Shown: piece after piece, positions 60,019-64,000 of the stretch
How the letters are laid out: every line of letters starts with the position of its first letter
How positions within the stretch are numbered: position 1 is the first letter of the stretch
Source of the DNA: JBOGOC01 sp050747525
GTDB lineage: Bacteria; Acidobacteriota; Polarisedimenticolia; JACPZX01; DASXTC01
NCBI GenBank assembly: GCA_050747525.1
Contig: JBOGOC010000001.1
Coordinates: forward strand, 1-64,000
Direction of reading: 5' to 3'
Length of the DNA stretch: 64,000 bases
The notes under the pieces: model-generated
The model's database searches: none
What the model saw: the letters and a program-made list of their open reading frames with translations, nothing else
Told to the model about the DNA's origin: nothing
Position numbers and translations under genes: made by a program

Positions 60019-61473
60019 TCAGCGTATGGCGGCCGTCTCGTTCACGGCACGCGGCGCGTCCTGCGCGCTGAACGGATCGAGCGGCAGGGAGCCTCTCACC
60101 GTGCGCGACAGCTCGGTTCCCAGCGCCACGCTGTCGATCCCCTCCTCGCCCGAGATCGAGTCCAGATCTCGCGCATCGAGCTGCTCCACGCGGTACTCGC
60201 TCTGCATGGAGCAGAAGCGCGGGCCGCACATGGAGCAGAACTCGGCCGACTTGAAGTACTCCCCCGGCAGGGTCTGGTCGTGCATGGACCGGGCCCGCTC
60301 GGGGTCGAGGCTCAGCTCGAACTGGCGGTTCCAGTCGAACGCGAAGCGCGCGCGCGACAGCGCGTCGTCCCGGTCTCGCGCGCCGGGGCGGCCGCGCGCG
60401 ATGTCGGAGGCGTGCGCCGCGATCTTGTAGGCGATCACCCCCTGCCTCACGTCCTCGGGGTCGGGAAGGCCCAGGTGCTCCTTGGGCGTGACGTAGCACA
60501 GCAGCGCGGCGCCGGCCCATCCGGCCATGGTCGCCCCGATGGCCGAGGTGATGTGGTCGTACCCCGGCGCGATGTCGGTGACCAGCGGCCCCAGGACGTA
60601 GAACGGCGCTTCACCGCAGATCTCCTGCTGCCGGGCCACGTTCATGGCGATCTGGTTGAGCGGCACGTGGCCGGGGCCTTCGATCATGACCTGCACATCC
60701 TTCGCCCAGGCGCGCCGCGTGAGATCTCCCAGGGTGTACAGCTCGGCGAACTGGGCGGCGTCCGACGCATCGTGCGTGCACCCGGGGCGCAGCCCGTCAC
60801 CGGCGCTGATGGTCACGTCGTGCCGGCGGCAGATGTCCAGGATGTGGTCCCAGTGCGTGTAGAGCGGGTTCTCGCGGCGGTGGTACATCATCCAGTGCGC
60901 CAGCAGCGAGCCGCCCCGGCTCACGATGCCCGTGATCCGCCCGCGCACCAGGGGCAGGTGGCGCAGCAGCAGCCCCGCGTGCAGGGTCATGTAGTCGACC
61001 CCCTGGCGCGCCTGATGCTCGATGACGCCAATGAGATCGTCGGCCGTCATGTCCTCCACCTTCCGCTTGTCGGCCACCGCCTGGTAGATGGGGACGGTTC
61101 CCACCGGCACGGGGCTCGCATCGAGCACCGCCTGGCGGATGCGGTCGATGTCGCCGCCGGTGGAGAGGTCCATCACCGTGTCGGCGCCGTAGCGGACGGC
61201 CATGCGGAGCTTCTCCAGCTCCCCTTCCACGTCGGACGTGACCGCGGAGTTGCCGATGTTCGCGTTGATCTTGCAGGTGGCCGCGAGGCCGATGCCCATC
61301 GGCTCGAGGCACGCGTGGTGGACGTTGGCCGGGATGATCATGCGGCCGCGCGCCACTTCGGACCGGACGGTCTCCGGCTCGAGCTTCTCGGTGCGGGCCA
61401 CGCGTTCCATCGCCGGCGTGATGGTCCCCCGACGAGCGTGGTGCATCTGTGTGACGACTGGTTCCGAGCTCAT
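60019..61473 (-). CDS. thiC: Phosphomethylpyrimidine synthase ThiC
   Basis: 484 aa, complete. Radical-SAM-type enzyme that converts aminoimidazole ribotide to the thiamine pyrimidine. Conserved blocks: GLAATCKINANIGNS, GADTVMDLSTGGD, NPLYTHWDHILDIC, SAGDGLRPGC, MIEGPGHVPLNQI, FDWNRQFELSLDPERA and the C-terminal cluster motif CSMCGPRFCSM. GAGGGG lies nine bases before the ATG. It is 13 nt after the radical-SAM/DUF2344 gene, so no TPP riboswitch can sit directly upstream. Confidence 0.97.
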   Translation of the reverse strand: MSSEPVVTQMHHARRGTITPAMERVARTEKLEPETVRSEVARGRMIIPANVHHACLEPMGIGLAATCKINANIGNSAVTSDVEGELEKLRMAVRYGADTVMDLSTGGDIDRIRQAVLDASPVPVGTVPIYQAVADKRKVEDMTADDLIGVIEHQARQGVDYMTLHAGLLLRHLPLVRGRITGIVSRGGSLLAHWMMYHRRENPLYTHWDHILDICRRHDVTISAGDGLRPGCTHDASDAAQFAELYTLGDLTRRAWAKDVQVMIEGPGHVPLNQIAMNVARQQEICGEAPFYVLGPLVTDIAPGYDHITSAIGATMAGWAGAALLCYVTPKEHLGLPDPEDVRQGVIAYKIAAHASDIARGRPGARDRDDALSRARFAFDWNRQFELSLDPERARSMHDQTLPGEYFKSAEFCSMCGPRFCSMQSEYRVEQLDARDLDSISGEEGIDSVALGTELSRTVRGSLPLDPFSAQDAPRAVNETAAIR

Positions 61474-61486
61474 GAAGATGATCCCC

Positions 61487-64000
61487 TCAGTGATTCGATG
61501 ACAACGTGGGCCCGGCGACGGCAGGGTGCGGAGGCGGCGTGAAGTGCAGCCGCTCGCGCACGAAGGAAGCCCCCTCGCAGGGGCGGCCCAGGATGCCGCG
61601 CACGACCTCGTCCGGCTTGACGGATCCCTCGGCCGGGCTCATGAAGATGGGAAACCGCAGCATGACCTCGGGCGCCTCCAGCAGGCTCACGTCGCCCACC
61701 AGGCGCTTGAGGTCCAGGCTCACGGAGCGTTCCTTGCGGACCTTGTCGATGAACACTTCGGAGGCGCCGTTGAACGCCTCCACCTTCTCACGCACGTCGG
61801 CCGGCGTCTCTCCCGGCAATCGCGCCAGGTACGTGGCCGCGCCGATGGCCGCGCCCAGGGCCGGCGCCTCGCCGGCCAGCGGAACGATGCGCAGAAACGA
61901 CAGCCCTTCGGGCAGAGAGGCGTTGAGCGCCTCCAGCGCCCCGCCCGGCAGGGGCGCCCCCAACATCAAGTCCATGAACTCCTCCTCGCTCTCGATCCCC
62001 ACGGCCAGCGCCGGAGAGAACACCAGCAGCGGCCGCGGATTGAATCCCTGCGAGTAGCGCAGCGAGATCCCGGCGCGCCGCAGCGCGCGCTCCATGGCCC
62101 GCAGCAGATCCAGGTGCGAGAGGAACTTGGAGCGCCCCATCTTGCGGAAGGTGCCGCGATGGCGGAAGGCCGGCCCGTCGGGAGGCGGCGGGGCCAGAGG
62201 CCTCCGCCTGGTGGAGAGCTGGAGCAGCGTCTGGTACCCCTCCACCCGCTCCTTCTTGATGTGGTCCAGGTCGCAGGCGCACCCGCAGTCGTAGCAGATG
62301 AGCTTGTCTTCCATCCGGGGCGGCAGGTTGTGGCGCTTGAAGGGCTTCTCGCACGCCGGCGACAGCAGGCCCTTCTTGGCCCGGACGTACTCGCGCAGAA
62401 GGAAGGCCTTCTCCACCAGGCAGTCGATGTGGTCCCACGGCAGGTTCGACTCCACCGGGATGTCACCCAGGTAGATGGCCGGGTCCACGCCGGCTTCCGA
62501 GAACGATTCCATCCAGAGATCATGGCGGAAGTACTCGGTCCAGCCGTCGAAGCGGCATCCCTTGGCGTAGGCGATCTCGATGGCCCGCGCCACCCGCCGG
62601 TCGCCGCGCGACATGATCCCTTCCAGGACCGAAGTCTCCACGTCGTGCCGCTTGAACTTGATCCCACGGCGCGCCACGCGATCCTGGATGAACCGCTGCT
62701 TGGCGTACAGCGTGTCGAGCGACTCCATGGCCATCCACTGGAAGGGGGCGAACGGCTTGGGGATGTGCGACGAGGCCGACAGGTTGATGCGCGGCTGCAG
62801 CCGGCCATTGCCCGCGCGGCGCAGCTCGGCCTTCTGGATGTCGTAGATGGCGTGCGCGAGGTCCACGATGGCCTGCAGGTCGTCGTCGGTCTCGCCGATG
62901 ACGCCGATCATCATGTAGAGCTTGATCAGATCCCACCCCTGACGCGAGGCGTTGCGGGCGGCGGTGAGGATGTGCTCCTCGGTGATCCCCTTGTTCAGCA
63001 CGTCGCGCATGCGCTGGCTGCCGGCTTCGGGGGCGATGGTGAAGCCGGTCTTCTTCACGCGGCCGATCTGTCCCGCCAGGTGCTCGGTCAGGCCGTAGGG
63101 GCGCAGCGACGACACCGACACCCCCACGCGGGCGTCGGCCACGCGGTCCATCACCTTCTCCACCAGCGACGGGAAGCAGGAGTAGTCCGCCGGAGAGAGC
63201 GAAGTGATGGAGACTTCGTCGTAGCCGGTCTTCTCCAGGCCCGAGAGCGCCGATTCCAGGATCGACTCGGGGGTGCGCTCCCTCACCGGACGGTAGATGA
63301 TTCCCGCCTGGCAGAAGCGGCACCCTTCCGTGCAGCCGCGGGCGATCTCGATGGAGACGCGGTCGTGCACGATCTCGGAGTGCGGCACGATGGTGGCCGA
63401 CGGAAACGGGAACCTGTTGATGTCGTCCAGCACCGCGCGCTTCACCGGGAAGGGCGGGCTCCAGCCGAGATCCTCGCGCGGCACCGTGTACTCCAGGCCG
63501 CTGCGATCGTCCCGCCGGGTGGTGTAGAAGGCGGGCACGTAGGTGCCTGGAACTTCTGTGAGCGACCTCAGGATGGCGGCCTTGCGTTCGCGCGGATCCA
63601 GGCCCGAGGCCCGAAGCTCCGCGCGGCGCCGCACGTACAGCTCGGCCAGCTGCGGGAAGCACTCCTCGCCGTCGCCGATGTGGAACGCGTCGAAGAAGGG
63701 CGCGATCGGCTCGGGGCTGAAGGCGACCGGGCCTCCGCCCACGATCAGGGGCCAGCTATCGTCGCGATCTTCCGCCCGGAACGGAATCCCGGCCAGATCG
63801 AGCATCGCCAGTATGTTCGTGTAGCACATCTCGAACTGGAGGGTGAATCCCACCACGTCGAACGCGGTCAGCGGCGAGCGGCTCTCCAGCGTGAACAGCG
63901 GCAGGCCTGCGGCGCGCAGCTCCTTCTCCAGATCGGGCCACGGCGAGAAGACGCGCTCCATCAGCATGTCGGGGCGCCGGTTGAACAGGTCGTACAGGAT
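61487..64000 (-). CDS. Radical-SAM protein fused to DUF2344, 5' end outside window
   Basis: 837 residues visible and open to the right edge (frame continues upstream of the Met at 63967 as ILYDLFNRRPD), so the N-terminal, probably B12-binding-like, domain is cut. The radical-SAM core has the cluster motif RGCTEGCRFCQAG (CxxxCxxC) with EVSITSLSPADYSCF and GFTIAPEAGSQRMRDVLNKG. A cysteine-rich link follows (LICYDCGCACDLDH), then the DUF2344 module (RKMGRSKFLSHLDLLRAMERALRRAG, SQGFNPRPLLVFSPALAVG). This is the TIGR03960/TIGR03936 fusion, found widely; proposed roles include tRNA or ribosome modification, not proven. Confidence 0.92.
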   Translation of the reverse strand: MLYDLFNRRPDMLMERVFSPWPDLEKELRAAGLPLFTLESRSPLTAFDVVGFTLQFEMCYTNILAMLDLAGIPFRAEDRDDSWPLIVGGGPVAFSPEPIAPFFDAFHIGDGEECFPQLAELYVRRRAELRASGLDPRERKAAILRSLTEVPGTYVPAFYTTRRDDRSGLEYTVPREDLGWSPPFPVKRAVLDDINRFPFPSATIVPHSEIVHDRVSIEIARGCTEGCRFCQAGIIYRPVRERTPESILESALSGLEKTGYDEVSITSLSPADYSCFPSLVEKVMDRVADARVGVSVSSLRPYGLTEHLAGQIGRVKKTGFTIAPEAGSQRMRDVLNKGITEEHILTAARNASRQGWDLIKLYMMIGVIGETDDDLQAIVDLAHAIYDIQKAELRRAGNGRLQPRINLSASSHIPKPFAPFQWMAMESLDTLYAKQRFIQDRVARRGIKFKRHDVETSVLEGIMSRGDRRVARAIEIAYAKGCRFDGWTEYFRHDLWMESFSEAGVDPAIYLGDIPVESNLPWDHIDCLVEKAFLLREYVRAKKGLLSPACEKPFKRHNLPPRMEDKLICYDCGCACDLDHIKKERVEGYQTLLQLSTRRRPLAPPPPDGPAFRHRGTFRKMGRSKFLSHLDLLRAMERALRRAGISLRYSQGFNPRPLLVFSPALAVGIESEEEFMDLMLGAPLPGGALEALNASLPEGLSFLRIVPLAGEAPALGAAIGAATYLARLPGETPADVREKVEAFNGASEVFIDKVRKERSVSLDLKRLVGDVSLLEAPEVMLRFPIFMSPAEGSVKPDEVVRGILGRPCEGASFVRERLHFTPPPHPAVAGPTLSSNH

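Noticed and set aside
61474..61486. TPP riboswitch for thiC
   Set aside because: Only 13 nt separate thiC from the upstream gene, too short for an aptamer; none was seen further upstream within that coding region.

Overview
The window is a dense, very GC-rich bacterial chromosome segment. It holds about 46 intact protein genes, two genes cut by the window edges, three decayed genes and no tRNA, rRNA or CRISPR. Base composition, many 4-nt gene overlaps, leaderless promoters of the TGnTAnnnT type, a Ser/Thr kinase fused to a TolB-like propeller, and BON, FG-GAP and cohesin/dockerin proteins point to a Gram-negative soil or sediment bacterium of the Acidobacteriota or a neighbouring GC-rich phylum. 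The phylum is inference only; the double membrane is well supported (AsmA, TPR/beta-barrel exporter, lipoproteins, RND exporter, envelope repeats).

Layout. 1-6842 (minus): an AddAB-type helicase-nuclease pair with a third free-standing Fe-S RecB-like nuclease. 6955-8145: unknown protein. 8164-15364 (minus): a coupled AsmA - FG-GAP - SDR set with a zinc alcohol dehydrogenase downstream. 15475-19950 (plus): typA, EamA exporter, MsrAB lipoprotein, DUF488. 19959-22676 (minus): a PQQ-like propeller, a gene broken by one TAG codon, and a small three-gene envelope operon (Flp-pilin-like peptide, AMIN protein, two-TM protein). That operon sits behind a near-consensus sigma-54 promoter. 22974-24095: a sigma-54 activator without sensor domain, with a dyad between it and that promoter.

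24200-34456 (plus) is the centrepiece, a tightly coupled exopolysaccharide synthase/export operon: TPR-glycoside hydrolase, TPR-beta-barrel exporter, stand-alone receiver, membrane-anchored HEAT protein, processive GT2 with QRNRW, and a second GT2 apparently starting at CTG. A transglutaminase-fold protein lacking its catalytic Cys and a cyclase-family hydrolase follow. It resembles Pga/Bcs logic but has no PilZ, GGDEF, PgaD or deacetylase gene, and a receiver plus HEAT scaffold sits where c-di-GMP control would be expected.

34482-42507: BON proteins, a NarL regulator, an IS256-type transposase remnant, DUF72, and uppP coupled to an RND/MMPL exporter. 42548-50845: metabolism and transport (methyltransferases, UMF1-type MFS, aspA with a coupled lipoprotein, aldehyde dehydrogenase, HhH-GPD glycosylase, degenerate GHKL protein, Rieske ferredoxin). 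51077-54702: a secreted beta-propeller/cohesin/dockerin protein and a second cohesin protein. 54860-55298: a decayed isoprenylcysteine-methyltransferase-like gene. 55351-64000: kinase-TolB fusion, DUF6265-like protein, AraC regulator, sixA, thiC, and a radical-SAM/DUF2344 protein cut by the right edge.

No stretch over about 300 bases lacks an assigned feature. The largest spaces (22677-22973, 35805-36076, 50846-51076) hold the regulatory sites listed.
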